The notes beneath the pieces were generated by a model. The model was not told the DNA's origin and did not search any database. It saw nothing but the letters and a program-made list of their open reading frames with translations. A stretch of 64,000 nt of DNA from Bradyrhizobium sp. 139. Lineage in GTDB: Bacteria > Pseudomonadota > Alphaproteobacteria > Rhizobiales > Xanthobacteraceae. The stretch covers positions 1-64,000 of the forward strand of contig NZ_JADPKS010000037.1 in NCBI RefSeq assembly GCF_023074175.1, in the 5' to 3' direction. Positions 31,074 through 39,411 of this stretch are shown here, piece after piece (position 1 is the stretch's first letter; the number at the start of each line of letters is the position of its first letter). A program made the position numbers and the translations under genes.

Positions 31074-31316
31074 ATGCCCAAAAGCGCCGGAAAACGGTTT
31101 GCTGTCGGCGATCACGTGAGCTGGAATTCCGAGGCCGGCCGTGTGCGCGGCCATATCCTGCGCGTGCACACAGGGGACGTCGATTACAAGGGCTACGTCC
31201 ACCACGCCACGCCGGACGACCCGCAATACGAGATCAGGAGCGACAAGACCGATCATGTCGCCCTTCACAAGGGCAAGGCATTGCGATTGCTGCGGGGCCG
31301 AGTGGCACAAAAGTGA
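31074..31316 (+). CDS. DUF2945 small protein (hypervirulence-associated TUDOR domain)
   Basis: The 80-residue protein has the compact beta-barrel pattern of DUF2945: FAVGDHVSWNSEAGRVRGHI near the start, YEIRSDKTDHVALHKG in the second half. The biochemical role is unknown. The ATG at 31074 leaves a short basic N-terminus. A DUF488 gene begins 16 bases downstream; the two are probably one transcription unit and might act together. Confidence 0.85.
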   Translation: MPKSAGKRFAVGDHVSWNSEAGRVRGHILRVHTGDVDYKGYVHHATPDDPQYEIRSDKTDHVALHKGKALRLLRGRVAQK

Positions 31317-31332
31317 GCAGACAAGGCATCCC

Positions 31333-31863
31333 ATGGCTCATCCCTTCTTCACGATCGGCCACGCCACGCGTTTGATCGAGGAATTCGTCGAATTGTTGCA
31401 GGGCAGCTCCGTTACCTTTGTGGCCGACGTTCGTACCGTGCCCCGCTCGCGTACCAATCCGCAGTATAATCGCGAGACACTGCCGCAATTGCTCGCGCCT
31501 GCTGCGATCGGCTACGAGCACATCGCCTCGCTCGGCGGCCTGCGCAGCCGCAAGCGCGAGGTGCCGCGTGAGACCAACGCCTTCTGGCAGAACGGCAGCT
31601 TTCACAACTACGCCGACCACGCCACGAGCGCGGCCTTTCACGACGGTCTCGCTCACTTGCGCGAACTTGGACAGACGCAGCGCTGCGCCATCATGTGCGC
31701 GGAAACCTTGTGGTGGCGATGCCACCGGCGGATCATCACGGATTATCTGCTCGCCGCCGGCGAGACGGTGTTTCATATTCTCGGACCCGGGCACGTCAAA
31801 GAGGCCGAAATGAATCCTGCGGCGCGGGCTGTTGCTGGTGGCCGCCTGGCCTATCCGGCGTAA
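31333..31863 (+). CDS. DUF488 domain-containing protein
   Basis: The 176-residue protein has the DUF488 marks: FFTIGHATRLIEEFVELL, VADVRTVPRSRTNPQYNRE, and CAIMCAETLWWRCHRRIITDYL. The conserved Cys/His/Arg residues suggest an enzymatic or metal-binding role, which is not established. The ATG at 31333 directly follows the DUF2945 gene. A short Ala-rich end precedes the family D repeat. Confidence 0.87.
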   Translation: MAHPFFTIGHATRLIEEFVELLQGSSVTFVADVRTVPRSRTNPQYNRETLPQLLAPAAIGYEHIASLGGLRSRKREVPRETNAFWQNGSFHNYADHATSAAFHDGLAHLRELGQTQRCAIMCAETLWWRCHRRIITDYLLAAGETVFHILGPGHVKEAEMNPAARAVAGGRLAYPA

Positions 31864-31902
31864 AGTTAGCCAATCGCCGCTAGCGCAGTTATGCTTGCCG
31901 CA

Positions 31903-31990
31903 GTCCGTAGAGCGGATGGAGCGAAGCGCAATCCGGAATGAATCCCCTCGGCTGCTGTCGCGGATTGCGCTGCGCTCCATCCGGGCTACG
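31903..31990. repeat. Intergenic palindromic repeat, family D
   Basis: GTAGAGCGGATGGAGCGAAGCGCAATCC (shown only in part: GCGGATGGAGCGAAGCGCAA) faces GGATTGCGCTGCGCTCCATC, so the element is a long inverted repeat with a short central loop. Only this copy is seen in the window; related elements are common in Bradyrhizobium. Confidence 0.75.
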
Positions 31991-32018
31991 CTCCTCGATC
32001 TGAGACGTGAGCCCGCCC

Positions 32019-32492
32019 ATGAGCGTTTCCGTCATTGAGCAAGCAAAAATCCAGGCGCAGGTGCTGGTGCCGCTGGTCAAGGCGCTCCAGGCCGAGCTTG
32101 GCGAGGCGCGTGCGAATACGCTGGTGCGCAAAACGCTCGGCGATCTCTATCGCGGCTTCGGCGAGGAATTCTGGAAAGCGAAGAACGAGAGCAATCTCGG
32201 CAAGGCCGTCTCGTCGGCGTTCAGGACCTATGCCCGCGACGACGCGCTCGCCTATGACGTCATTGCGCAGACCGAGGACGTCTTTGCGTTCGACGTGACG
32301 CGGTGCGCCTATGCCGAGTTCTACAAGGCGCTGGGCGAACCGGAGCTCGGCTTTCTCCTGGTCTGCACCGCCGATTTCGCGACTGCGGAAGGGTTCGGCC
32401 CCGACATCGAGCTCACGCGCACGCAGACCATCATGCAAGGTGCCGATCATTGCGACTTCCGCTACCGGCGCAATGTGGTGGGATCACGGTGA
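32019..32492 (+). CDS. L-2-amino-thiazoline-4-carboxylic acid hydrolase family protein
   Basis: The 157-residue protein resembles the PF14196 family: a helical N-terminal half (VIEQAKIQAQVLVPLVKALQ), FDVTRCAYAEFYKALGEPEL in the middle, CTADFATAEGFGPDIELTRT, and the end GADHCDFRYR. The founding enzyme opens L-ATC in cysteine synthesis from DL-ATC, but most homologues have unknown substrates. The ATG at 32019 is preferred to a GTG four codons upstream. A small secreted-protein gene follows 11 bases later. Confidence 0.75.
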   Translation: MSVSVIEQAKIQAQVLVPLVKALQAELGEARANTLVRKTLGDLYRGFGEEFWKAKNESNLGKAVSSAFRTYARDDALAYDVIAQTEDVFAFDVTRCAYAEFYKALGEPELGFLLVCTADFATAEGFGPDIELTRTQTIMQGADHCDFRYRRNVVGSR

Positions 32493-32503
32493 AGGGAATG
32501 CAA

Positions 32504-32749
32504 ATGATGCGGGCGAACTGTCTTGCCATTGCGGTATTGGGGCTGATTGCGTCACGCGCGGACGCAGCGATGATCGACTGGCAGGCCGAACTCCAGCGCT
32601 GCCGTGCGCTACGCGAGAATGTGGCGCCGCTGCTTCAGGCCGGCGAGGGGATATCCGCTGTCGGTCGCTCCAATAGATCCGTCCGGCGCTGCATCTGGAT
32701 CCAGCGCATGGCGGTGCGCAAGAAGATCCCCGGCGCTGAACCGTGGTAG
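32504..32749 (+). CDS. Small secreted hypothetical protein
   Basis: The 81-residue protein has a clear signal peptide (MMRANCLAIAVLGLIASRADA) and a short basic mature part of about 60 residues with two cysteines (C34 and about C67), possibly a disulfide. GAAGGGA at 32491-32497 supports the ATG at 32504; GTG 32489 would overlap the preceding stop. I do not recognise a family. It may be co-transcribed with the ATC-hydrolase-like gene. Confidence 0.55.
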   Translation: MMRANCLAIAVLGLIASRADAAMIDWQAELQRCRALRENVAPLLQAGEGISAVGRSNRSVRRCIWIQRMAVRKKIPGAEPW

Positions 32750-32787
32750 CAGTGGTCTCCGGCGCCCGCGATCAGGCGGCGACGAAC

Positions 32788-33579
32788 CTATATCCCGCCC
32801 CGCCAGAACGCCGTTTGCAGCGGAAGCTGGTGCCGGATCATCGCGACGCCGTCGATGACCTTCAGGCCGCGCGCGGCGCAGGCCTCCATGAATCCGGTGC
32901 GCCGGGCCGCGATGATGTCGAACACCGCACAATCCTGCGGCAGCCTGGCCGGATCCATCGGCAGCGCGTCGGTCGCATGCAGGCCGAGCGAGGTGGCATT
33001 CACGCAGAGTCCAGCGTCGTCGAAACGCGCCTCCAGGTCGATATCGAGGTCCGGGAATTGCCCGCGCAGCTTTGCCGCGAGCGCCTCGACCGGGCCGGGC
33101 ACTTCGTTGAGGATCCGCAACCGCTTCAATCCGCCCGCGGCCAGCGCGTGGCAGATCGCACGGCCGGCGCCGCCCGCGCCGATCACGACCGTGCAGCGCT
33201 CGGGGTCAAAAATGCCGGCCTCGCGCGCGGTATTCAGGAATCCGCCGCCGTCGAAGGATTCGCCGACGAGCTTGCCGCCGGATTCGATCCGGATGGTGTT
33301 GACCACGCCTTCGAACTTTGCGGCAGGTCCGACCTCGTCGCAGAGCTCGAACGCGGCCGGTTTGTGCGGCATGGTCAGATTGAAGCCGGCGGTGCTTGGC
33401 GATTTTGCCAGCGCGCGGATCGTCCCGGCGAGATCGTCCGGGTGCACGTCCATCGGCACCATGTGCCAGTCGAGGCCCTGCTCTTCGAAATAGGGCGTGT
33501 AGTATCTGGGGGCACCGACATGGCCGGCGGGATGGGCGAAGATGAAGACGGTGCGCGAGGCGCCGGTCGGAAGCTTCAT
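32788..33579 (-). CDS. Shikimate dehydrogenase-like protein, atypical
   Basis: The 263-residue protein has the AroE fold: NLTMPHK supplies the catalytic Lys, VVIGAGGAGRAICHALA the NAD(P) loop, and SFDGGGF the position of the substrate Asp. The paired serines that hold shikimate (SxS near the N-terminus) are not present; the segment reads AHPAGHVGAPRYYTPYF. It is the last gene of a sugar-type ABC operon, four bases after a permease, and not with aromatic genes. I infer a catabolic dehydrogenase for the imported compound rather than the biosynthetic AroE. Confidence 0.8.
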   Translation of the reverse strand: MKLPTGASRTVFIFAHPAGHVGAPRYYTPYFEEQGLDWHMVPMDVHPDDLAGTIRALAKSPSTAGFNLTMPHKPAAFELCDEVGPAAKFEGVVNTIRIESGGKLVGESFDGGGFLNTAREAGIFDPERCTVVIGAGGAGRAICHALAAGGLKRLRILNEVPGPVEALAAKLRGQFPDLDIDLEARFDDAGLCVNATSLGLHATDALPMDPARLPQDCAVFDIIAARRTGFMEACAARGLKVIDGVAMIRHQLPLQTAFWRGGI

Positions 33580-33583
33580 GGCG

Positions 33584-34411
33584 TTAGCCCTTGACCGCGC
33601 CGGCCGTGAGTCCGGAGACGAGATAGCGCCGCACCGCCAGCGAGAAGATCAGCACCGGCGCCATCACCAGCGAGCCGCCGGCGGCGATCTTGCCCCATTC
33701 CCAGCCCTCGTAGTTCATGAAATTGACGACGGCGACCGGTGCGGTGCGCGCGTTGGTGCGGGTCAGGATCAGCGCGAAGAAGAAGTCGTTCCAGGCATAG
33801 AGAAAGCAAAGGATCGCGGTCGCGGCGATCCCCGGCGTCACCATCGGCAGGACGATCTTGGTGAACACCGTGCGCGTCCGCGCGCCGTCGACGAGGGCCG
33901 CTTCCTCCAGCGAGACCGGGATGGTGTCGAAGAACGGCTGCATCATCCAGATCACCAGCGGCAGGTTGAAGCTGGTGTAGACCAGCACCAGGCCGGTGAT
34001 GGTGTCGAGCAGGCCGATCCAGCGGTAGAACAGGAAGAAGGGAATCGTGAAGGCGATCGGCGGCGCCATGCGCGTCACCAGGATCGCGAAACTCAGCGCA
34101 TGCTTGCCGCGCCCGGCCCAGCGCGACAACGCATAGGCTGCGGGCACACCGAGCAGCAGCGCAAACGCGGTCGAGAACGAGGCGCTGAGCAGGCTGTTGA
34201 CGAAGGAGGCCGAGAACGCGCTGTGCCAGAGCGAAATGTAGTTCTCCAGCGTCGGCGTGAAGATCAGGGGCGGCGGGAATTGCAGGATCTGATCGTTGGA
34301 CTTGAAGCTCATCTGCAACAGCCAGAGGAACGGCGAGAGCAGGACGAGCAGCGTCACCGAGATCGCGACCAGCCGTCCAGGTGTCGCACTGCGCGCGGAA
34401 GGTTCGCTCAT
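33584..34411 (-). CDS. ABC sugar-type importer permease (MalG/CUT1-like)
   Basis: The 275-residue inner-membrane permease has six predicted helices and the EAA loop DTIPVSLEEAALVDGARTRT near residue 175, which contacts the ATPase. Length and sequence match the CUT1 MalG-type subunits that import sugars and related polyols. Its start overlaps the upstream permease stop by four bases, showing tight translational coupling. No ATPase gene lies in this operon. Confidence 0.92.
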   Translation of the reverse strand: MSEPSARSATPGRLVAISVTLLVLLSPFLWLLQMSFKSNDQILQFPPPLIFTPTLENYISLWHSAFSASFVNSLLSASFSTAFALLLGVPAAYALSRWAGRGKHALSFAILVTRMAPPIAFTIPFFLFYRWIGLLDTITGLVLVYTSFNLPLVIWMMQPFFDTIPVSLEEAALVDGARTRTVFTKIVLPMVTPGIAATAILCFLYAWNDFFFALILTRTNARTAPVAVVNFMNYEGWEWGKIAAGGSLVMAPVLIFSLAVRRYLVSGLTAGAVKG

Positions 34412-35304
34412 GACATCGACTCCCGGCGCCGGCCCATCCAGACCAGGCCAAGGCTGATGCCGCAGACCAGCAGCAGCATCACCACCGTCACCGCGCTGGA
34501 ATAGCCGATCTCGTTGGTGTCGAAGGCGAGCAGATACGCATAGTAGTTCGTGACTTCAGTGACCGTGCCCGGCCCGCCGCCGGTCAAGAGGAAGATCAGC
34601 GGAAACGCCTTCACGCTGTCGATCAGGCGGAACATGCCGGAGATGACCAGGATCGGCATGATGAAGGGCAGGGTGACATACCAGAAGATCTGAAGCGTGC
34701 TGGCGCCGTCGACGAGGGCGGCTTCCGAATATTCGTCCGGAATGGTCTGCAGCGCCGCCAGCACCATCAGGAAGGTGAAGGGCAGCCACTCCCAGGTATC
34801 GGCGATGATGATCGCGGTCAGCGCGAAATCGACGCTCGAGGTCAGCGCCGGCATGGTGACGTGCAGGGCTTGCGCTGCGTAATAGAGCGGGCTGATGTCG
34901 GGCGTGTAGATCAGCTTCCAGATTACCGCAACCACGATCGGCGGCAGCACCATCGGGATCAGGAAGAAGGTGCGGGCGAATTCGACGAAGCGCGACGGCA
35001 CGTTCAGGAGCAGCGCCAGCGCCATGCCGATCAGCACCTGGAACAGCACGCCCCAGAACGACAGTTTTGCCTGCACGAGGAGCGAATTGACGAAACGGGG
35101 ATCGCCGGGCAACAGGTCGTAATTGCGCAACGGCGCGCTGAAATCGGTGGCCGAGCCCGGCGTCGTCAGCTGGAACGGCGTCAGGCTGGTCATGACGAGA
35201 TAGATCGCCGGCAGCACGGCGATCGCAAACAGCACGATCAGGCTCGGCGTGAGCGCGAAGGCGATGAAGCTGCGCCGCTCTTGTTCGATTCCACCCTGGC
35301 TCAA
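34408..35304 (-). CDS. ABC sugar-type importer permease (MalF/CUT1-like)
   Basis: The 298-residue permease has six helices, a larger first periplasmic loop, and the EAA motif TIPDEYSEAALVDGASTLQI near residue 204. It pairs with the MalG-type subunit encoded directly downstream. It overlaps both neighbours by four bases, so the binding protein and both permeases form one unit. Confidence 0.92.
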   Translation of the reverse strand: MSQGGIEQERRSFIAFALTPSLIVLFAIAVLPAIYLVMTSLTPFQLTTPGSATDFSAPLRNYDLLPGDPRFVNSLLVQAKLSFWGVLFQVLIGMALALLLNVPSRFVEFARTFFLIPMVLPPIVVAVIWKLIYTPDISPLYYAAQALHVTMPALTSSVDFALTAIIIADTWEWLPFTFLMVLAALQTIPDEYSEAALVDGASTLQIFWYVTLPFIMPILVISGMFRLIDSVKAFPLIFLLTGGGPGTVTEVTNYYAYLLAFDTNEIGYSSAVTVVMLLLVCGISLGLVWMGRRRESMS

Positions 35305-36653
35305 AGCTGGGTCCCGGACCTGCGCAGTGCCGCGATGGCCTGGTCCTGCGCCGCGTTCATCGCGTCCTTCGCCGGCAGCTGGCCGGTTGCGACCTGCTCG
35401 AACGCCTTGTTGAGGACGTCGCCGACGATCGGGAACTCCTTCACGGTGCGATAGGCCATGTAGTTCTCACGCTTGGCTGGCAGCTCCAGCACTTCGAGAT
35501 AGAGCGCGCCGAGATCCTGCCCGTTCACCGTGTTGAGCTTGCGATAGGCCTCGCTGGTGATGATCGAACGCCGGCATACCGAGGAATGGCCGTGCTCCTT
35601 GACGAGCCGCATCGAGATGTCGGGCGAGAGCGCCCACTTGATGAATTCCCACGCCGCCTTCTTGTTCTTGGCGTTCTTGGGAATGCCGAGGCCCTGGCTG
35701 TTCGAGGCCGGATAGTCGTGCACCGGGCCGGCGGGCGAGCGCACCACGCGCGAGGTTTCCTTCACCTTGCTCTCGTCGGAGAGCAGAATCGGCGTCACCC
35801 AGGAGCTGGAATGGATGAAGATGTTGGAGCGTCCTGTCAGCAGCGACTGCCGCGCCTGGTCCTCGGTGTAGGTGAGCACGCCCTTCGGCGCGCTCTTCAG
35901 CAGGTTGGCGTAGAACTCGATGCCCTGAATGGTCTCCGGCGTGTTCAGCGCCGGCATGATGTCGCCGGGCGGCTTGCGGAAGATGTTGCCGCCAAAGCCC
36001 TGGATGTAGGGCGGCAAATTCCAGTGATGCAGCTGGAACGAGGTGATGCCGCTGGCGCCGTCGGTGCCGTTGATCTCGGCGCAGACCTGCTGCAACTCGG
36101 CGAAGGTCTTGGGGATTTTCAGCCCCTTCTTCTCCATCAGGTCCATGCGCGACAGACCCATCAGCATCGCGCCGCCTTCCCAGGAATAGCCGTAGGTCGC
36201 TCCCTTGGCGTCGCGATAGGGCACCTGCGCGCCCTCAACGAAATCCCCGGGATTCCACTCGGCCGGCGTCAGGTTTGGATCGCCCGTGAACTCGTCGAGA
36301 TTGGCGAGCAGGCCGGCGGCGACCCAGCGCGCCGCGAGGATGAAGGTGACGTTGACGAAGTCGTAGGCCGAGCCGCCCGAGGACAGCTCGAGATTGGCCT
36401 GCTGGTTGTAGACCGGGAAGGCCGAGAGCTGGAGGTCGACCTTCATGCCGGTTCTCTCCTCGAACTCGGGAATGTATTTCTGCAGCAGCGTGAAGAAACG
36501 GTGCTGGAACGAGGCGCCGTGCAGCGTGACGCCTGCAAAGGGCTTGGTCTGCGCGATCAGCGGCGCAGGAAATGCGGCGAGTGCGGCGCCGGCGGCGGTC
36601 GCTTTCAGCAGTTTACGGCGGGTGAGCGAACTCGCGCGCGGTGCGTTCTTCAT
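35301..36653 (-). CDS. ABC sugar-type extracellular solute-binding protein, family 1
   Basis: The 450-residue protein has a Tat-like signal (LTRRKLLKATAAGAALAAFP) and a family 1 solute-binding fold (FEERTGMKVDLQLSAFPVYN, then AWEFIKWALSPDISMRL). The twin arginine suggests export in folded form. It leads the operon 30 bases after the GntR gene. The ligand is unknown; the divergent sulfatase hints at a sulfated or otherwise decorated sugar. Confidence 0.92.
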   Translation of the reverse strand: MKNAPRASSLTRRKLLKATAAGAALAAFPAPLIAQTKPFAGVTLHGASFQHRFFTLLQKYIPEFEERTGMKVDLQLSAFPVYNQQANLELSSGGSAYDFVNVTFILAARWVAAGLLANLDEFTGDPNLTPAEWNPGDFVEGAQVPYRDAKGATYGYSWEGGAMLMGLSRMDLMEKKGLKIPKTFAELQQVCAEINGTDGASGITSFQLHHWNLPPYIQGFGGNIFRKPPGDIMPALNTPETIQGIEFYANLLKSAPKGVLTYTEDQARQSLLTGRSNIFIHSSSWVTPILLSDESKVKETSRVVRSPAGPVHDYPASNSQGLGIPKNAKNKKAAWEFIKWALSPDISMRLVKEHGHSSVCRRSIITSEAYRKLNTVNGQDLGALYLEVLELPAKRENYMAYRTVKEFPIVGDVLNKAFEQVATGQLPAKDAMNAAQDQAIAALRRSGTQL

Positions 36654-36683
36654 ATTGTCCTCCCTCGATATTGTTTGCCGGTT

Positions 36684-37448
36684 TCAACGCGCCCGTCTGG
36701 TGCGGGCATTCTCGTCCTCGGCGTCCTTTTTCTTCTGGCGCGACATGGCCGAGACGATGTTCTGTTCGGTGAGATCCATCAGCTTGTGCATGGCCTGGCG
36801 CGCACCGTCGGGATTGCGCGCCCAGATCTCGTCCAGCACCGTGCGATGATAGGGCAGGCTCTTGCGCGGTGCGCCCGGATTGGTGCTCGACAAATTGAAC
36901 GACATCCGCAGCGCGGCTGCGACCGTGGCACCGAACGCGATCAGGAAGTCGTTGCCGGTGGCGATGAGAATGCCGCGGTGAAACTGCAGGTCCGGCTCGG
37001 CATAGGCGACGCGGTCCATGCCGGCGGCGTCCATGCCGCGATAGGCCCGCTCGATCCTGGCAAAGTCCTCATCCGTGCCGCGCACAGCACAGATCGCGCA
37101 GGCCTCCGGCTCGACGATCCTGCGGACCTCCATGATCTGCTTGGCGAACTCCTGCGTCGGCAATGCCAGCAGCGTCCAGTTCAGCAGCTCCTCGTCGAGC
37201 ATGTTCCAGTCGAAGCGCGCGCGCACATGCGTGCCGGCCTTCTGCCTCGAGGCGATCAGCCCCTTCGCCTTCAGCAGCGACAGCGATTCACGCATCGACG
37301 CGCGGCTGACGCCGAAGCGCGACGCAAGCTCGATCTCCCGTGGCAGGGTCGTGCCCTCGCGCCACACGCCGGTGAGGATCAGCCGCGCCACCTCCCGCGC
37401 GACGTGACCGCTCGATTGCTGATTGTCTTTGCTCTCGGCCTTTGTCAC
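36684..37448 (-). CDS. GntR/FadR-family (FCD domain) transcriptional regulator
   Basis: The 254-residue protein has a GntR winged helix (about 10-75, LPREIELASRFGVSRASMRE) and an FCD ligand domain with metal-binding His positions (about 95-225, FHRGILIATGNDF). The C-terminus is basic. I chose the GTG at 37448 (VTKAESKDN) because it gives family length; further upstream the frame begins only with a TTG and overlaps the control region. It is the first gene of the ABC operon and divergent from the sulfatase. The dyad at 37564-37576 fits its recognition type. Confidence 0.85.
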   Translation of the reverse strand: MTKAESKDNQQSSGHVAREVARLILTGVWREGTTLPREIELASRFGVSRASMRESLSLLKAKGLIASRQKAGTHVRARFDWNMLDEELLNWTLLALPTQEFAKQIMEVRRIVEPEACAICAVRGTDEDFARIERAYRGMDAAGMDRVAYAEPDLQFHRGILIATGNDFLIAFGATVAAALRMSFNLSSTNPGAPRKSLPYHRTVLDEIWARNPDGARQAMHKLMDLTEQNIVSAMSRQKKKDAEDENARTRRAR

Positions 37449-37563
37449 GGCGATCGGCTCTGCGAGGTTAAATGTCTGATTTATTGCGGGTGCGAAGAGA
37501 TGGCCGCATGAATCCGGCAGTGCCGGAGGATAATACGACCGCGCGCGGTTTGACAAGAATTAT

Positions 37564-37576
37564 TATGTCAGACATA
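37564..37576. promoter_or_regulatory. FCD-GntR operator TATGTCAGACATA
   Basis: A perfect 13-base palindrome with the TGTCnGACA core typical of FadR-family operators. It lies 39 bases before the sulfatase start and 116 bases before the regulator start. A weaker related half (TGTCTGAT) occurs at 37473-37480, nearer the regulator. Confidence 0.75.
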
Positions 37577-37614
37577 TTTTCTGCGAACTCAACGCCGCGT
37601 AGGACAAAGCAACC

Positions 37615-39042
37615 GTGACAAAACCCCACATCGTCCTGGTCATGACCGACCAGCAACGCTTCGACACGATCGCGGCGACCGGGCATCCCTACATGAAGAC
37701 GCCGAATCTCGATCGCCTGGTGCGCGAAGGGGTCTATTTCGACAATTGCTTCATCAACGCGCCGAGCTGCGTCCCCTCGCGCGCGGCGCTGTTCTCCGGC
37801 CTCTACCCGCATGCCTCGGGCGTGCTGAAGAACGGGCAACACTGGCAGAAGACCTGGGTCAGCAATCTGGCCGAGGCCGGCTATCACTGCGTCAATGTCG
37901 GCAAGATGCACACGATCCCTTATGACGCGAAGGCCGGCTTCCACGAACGCTTCGTGGTCGAGAACAAGGATCGCTTCCTGGAGGGACGCTGGTTCGCCGA
38001 CGAGCTGGACAAGGCCTTTGCGGCGCACAAGCTGACCAAGCCGTCACGCGCCGGCTATCGCAGCCTGCCGGATTACGGCGACCGCATGGGCGCCTTCACC
38101 TGGGAGATGCCGAAATCGCTGCATCCGGACATCTTCGTCGCGGAGACCGCGATGTGGTGGGTTCAGACGCGGCCCAAGCCCGACGCGCTGTTCATGCAGA
38201 TCGGCCTGCCCGGACCGCATCCTCCCTATGATCCGCTGCCGGAATATCTGGAGCATTATCTCGCCCGCAACGACCTTCCGGTGCCGCAACCGACCGACGC
38301 CGAGATCGAGGGGCTGCCTGCATATTTGAAGGAGAAACGCCGCCACGACACCGAGGTCGATCACGACGCGGTGTCATGGAAGCTCAAGCCGACGCATGAG
38401 GAGATGCGGCGCCTGCGCGCGCATTATTATGCCAACGTCACCATGATCGACGAGCAGATCGGATGCCTGCTGCAAACGCTCGAAGACAAGGGCTATCTCG
38501 ACAATTGCGTCGTCATCTTCATGTCGGACCATGGCGATAATCTCGGCGAGCACGGTCTCAGCCAGAAATGGTCGATGTACGAGCCCGTCACCCGCATTCC
38601 GCTGCTGTTCTGGTCACCCGGGCGTATTTCCGGCGGGCGTCGGATTCGCGAAAAGTGCCAGCTGTTCGATCTCGGCCCGACGATTCTCGATCTCGCCGGC
38701 GCACAGCATCCAAAACTGTTCCAGGCCCGCAGCCTGCTTCCGGCGCTGAAGGGCGAAGATTGGAGCGGCCGCGAGTTCGTGTTCAGCGAGCAGGCCGGCG
38801 ACGTCGCCATGACCGGTGCACGGCTGATCACCATGGTGCGCGATAACAGGTGGAAGGTCGTGTTCATCCACGGCGCCGAGGACGGGCAGCTGTTCGATCT
38901 CGAGACCGATCCGCTCGAACAGCGCAATCTCTGGGGCATGCCCGAGCATGCCGGAATCATCAGCCGCCTCAAGGACGCCTTCATCGACTGGCGCCAGAAC
39001 AGCCTGCTTGAGACGATGGATCTGAACGCGGCGGCGCGATAG
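37615..39042 (+). CDS. Sulfatase (formylglycine type)
   Basis: The 475-residue protein is a type I sulfatase. D12 in VLVMTDQQRFD and D305-H306 in FMSDHGDN bind calcium, and C52 in SCVPSRAALF is in the C-x-P-S-R context for conversion to formylglycine. K97 and H99 in GKMHT are further active-site residues. No signal peptide is present, so it acts in the cytoplasm on an imported sulfate ester. The GTG at 37615 follows AGGA. It is divergent from, and probably co-regulated with, the GntR-ABC operon through the palindrome at 37564. Confidence 0.9.
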   Translation: MTKPHIVLVMTDQQRFDTIAATGHPYMKTPNLDRLVREGVYFDNCFINAPSCVPSRAALFSGLYPHASGVLKNGQHWQKTWVSNLAEAGYHCVNVGKMHTIPYDAKAGFHERFVVENKDRFLEGRWFADELDKAFAAHKLTKPSRAGYRSLPDYGDRMGAFTWEMPKSLHPDIFVAETAMWWVQTRPKPDALFMQIGLPGPHPPYDPLPEYLEHYLARNDLPVPQPTDAEIEGLPAYLKEKRRHDTEVDHDAVSWKLKPTHEEMRRLRAHYYANVTMIDEQIGCLLQTLEDKGYLDNCVVIFMSDHGDNLGEHGLSQKWSMYEPVTRIPLLFWSPGRISGGRRIREKCQLFDLGPTILDLAGAQHPKLFQARSLLPALKGEDWSGREFVFSEQAGDVAMTGARLITMVRDNRWKVVFIHGAEDGQLFDLETDPLEQRNLWGMPEHAGIISRLKDAFIDWRQNSLLETMDLNAAAR

Positions 39043-39120
39043 GACGTACACCTCCAAAAGCTGCAAACGTCAGCTTCCGGTAGGTCACCGGAAATCCTGT
39101 AATCGATCGGATTGATACTG

Positions 39121-39336
39121 CTATTGACCATTGCCGACGTGCGAGGCGATCCGGCACAAATGTCTGCAATGATCGTCATCACCATCACTGTTGGCGGCAT
39201 CATCCCCATCATCGTCGCCGCCATCATCATAATCATCATCACGGCTCGTACCGCGATCACGATCACCACGATAGCTAGAATTATCATCACCACCATCATC
39301 ACTATCGCGACTGACGAGTGATGATGTTGCATTCAC
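39121..39336 (-). repeat. CATCAT-type low-complexity tract with a 71-codon Asp-rich frame
   Basis: Positions 39175-39325 consist of imperfect CATCATCAC/ATCATCATT units. The minus-strand frame from 39336 would give a 71-residue protein with about one third Asp, runs such as DDGGDDNSS and DDDYDDGGDD, and a C-terminal Cys/His end. The plus-strand frame would be an Ile/Thr repeat. No ribosome site supports either, so I list it as simple sequence with possible coding. The gap 39043-39411 contains nothing else I recognise. Confidence 0.45.
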
Positions 39337-39411
39337 TCAATCATGTTGCCGGCGTGCACGATGTAGATAAGCTCAATCTATTTCTTGGCTTCCCAGATGG
39401 AGTCTTTGCAA

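Noticed and set aside
35586..37511. Open frame of 641 codons on the plus strand
   Set aside because: It runs opposite to the binding-protein and GntR genes and shows no recognisable domain.
39175..39325. CRISPR-like array
   Set aside because: The tract is a simple CATCAT-type repeat without regular spacers or cas genes.
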